Made by a program: the position numbers and the translations under genes | The notes under the pieces: generated by a model | What the model saw: only the letters and a program-made list of their open reading frames with translations | The model's database searches: none | Told to the model about the DNA's origin: nothing | DNA from: Candidatus Sulfopaludibacter sp. SbA3 | Lineage (GTDB): Bacteria; Acidobacteriota; Terriglobia; 20CM-2-55-15 | NCBI GenBank assembly: GCA_945861845.1 | Contig: CAMAWS010000236.1 | Location: 1 to 5,896, forward strand | Direction of reading: 5' to 3' | Length of the DNA: 5,896 nucleotides | In this document: in pieces, positions 5,580 to 5,896 of the stretch | How the letters are laid out: each line of letters opens with the position of its first letter | Numbering within the stretch: the stretch's first letter is position 1

Positions 5580-5896
5580 ATGTCAAAAAAATTGTACGTA
5601 GGGAATCTGTCGTTCCAGACGACAGAGAATGAAATCACCGATTTGTTCGCGACGGCGGGCACAGTCGAAAGCGTGCGTATCATCACAGATCGCGATACAG
5701 GTCGTTCGAAGGGTTTCGGATTTGTGGAAATGCAGGATGGCGCGGACAAGGCGATAGCGCAGTTTAACGGCAAGGAGTTCAATGGCCGGGCGCTCACCGT
5801 AAACGAAGCAAAGCCGATGGCGCCGCGCGACAGTCGTGGCGGTGGAGGCGGCGGTGGTGGACGGGGAGGCGGCGGAGGCGGACGCGGCCGGTACTA
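5580..5896 (+). CDS. Short RRM-type RNA-binding protein with glycine/arginine-rich tail (runs to window edge)
   Basis: The 105 codons visible encode a single RNA-recognition motif followed by a low-complexity tail. RNP-2 is LYVGNL at residues 5-10 and RNP-1 is KGFGFVEM at 44-51; the aromatic residues Tyr6, Phe46 and Phe48 are those that stack on RNA bases in RRMs. The fold closes near residue 77 with GRALTVNEAKP. From residue 86 on the sequence is RGGGGGGGGRGGGGGGRGRY, resembling eukaryotic and cyanobacterial glycine-rich RNA-binding proteins. The window ends with TA after Tyr105, so one more base probably makes a stop codon; that base is not visible. Related cyanobacterial proteins are cold-induced and bind mRNA, but the role here is unproven. 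It is transcribed divergently from the cytochrome c operon and looks like an independent unit. Confidence 0.93.
   Translation, partial: MSKKLYVGNLSFQTTENEITDLFATAGTVESVRIITDRDTGRSKGFGFVEMQDGADKAIAQFNGKEFNGRALTVNEAKPMAPRDSRGGGGGGGGRGGGGGGRGRY
5838..5888 (+). repeat. Low-complexity GGN tract encoding the glycine-rich tail
   Basis: A run of GGC/GGT/GGA glycine codons interrupted by CGG and CGC arginine codons encodes residues 87-103 of the RRM protein. All four bases appear at the third position, so this is selection on the protein rather than a pure microsatellite. Such tracts are still prone to slippage. Confidence 0.8.

Noticed and set aside
5564..5797. Minus-strand open frame of 77 codons opposite the RRM gene
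   Set aside because: It is the antisense of conserved RRM codons and begins inside them; there is no ribosome site or recognisable domain.
1..5896. CRISPR array, insertion sequence, tRNA, rRNA or phage genes
   Set aside because: No regularly spaced repeats, transposase motifs, terminal inverted repeats, cloverleaf or rRNA-like stretches were seen on either strand.

Overview
The window looks like chromosomal DNA from a GC-rich, aerobic or respiring, Gram-negative-type bacterium. An acidobacterium of the Solibacter/Bryobacter type is my best guess. The guess rests on the style of the secreted cytochrome c (a VWDGVYT.AQAERG.A.Y N-terminus ahead of CxxCH), the two-gene gluconate-dehydrogenase-like flavoenzyme module, the secreted TPR protein and a short glycine-rich RRM protein. 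No ribosomal RNA or other phylogenetic marker is present, so the assignment is inference.

Layout. Positions 2-55 appear to be the last codons of an unidentified upstream gene. Positions 71-703 and 707-2419 (+ strand) form a tight pair: a Tat-targeted gluconate 2-dehydrogenase subunit 3 family protein and a GMC-family FAD oxidoreductase. The pair ends at a perfect 11-bp GC hairpin (2446-2472), which lies in the short gap to a convergent minus-strand gene. That gene (2482-3534) encodes a secreted TPR-like helical protein. It is separated by a perfect 15-bp hairpin terminator (3622-3656) from a minus-strand two-gene operon: a secreted monohaem cytochrome c with an extra C-terminal domain (4607-5362, transcribed first) and an SMP-30/gluconolactonase-like lipoprotein (3665-4582, GTG start). 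A 217-bp divergent intergenic region (5363-5579) carries a 13-bp tandem duplication. It leads to a plus-strand RRM RNA-binding protein with an RGG-like tail, which runs into the window edge (5580-5896), probably one base short of its stop codon.

How the genes may work together. The small subunit carries the Tat signal and the flavoprotein has none, so the pair is probably exported together and oxidises a sugar, sugar acid or other alcohol in the periplasm. The lactonase-fold lipoprotein and the cytochrome c on the other strand could hydrolyse a lactone product and accept electrons. They are separate transcription units, however, so this link is a hypothesis. The RRM protein and the TPR protein look functionally unrelated. 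No mobile element, CRISPR array, tRNA or rRNA was seen, and no stretch over 300 bases lacks a gene.
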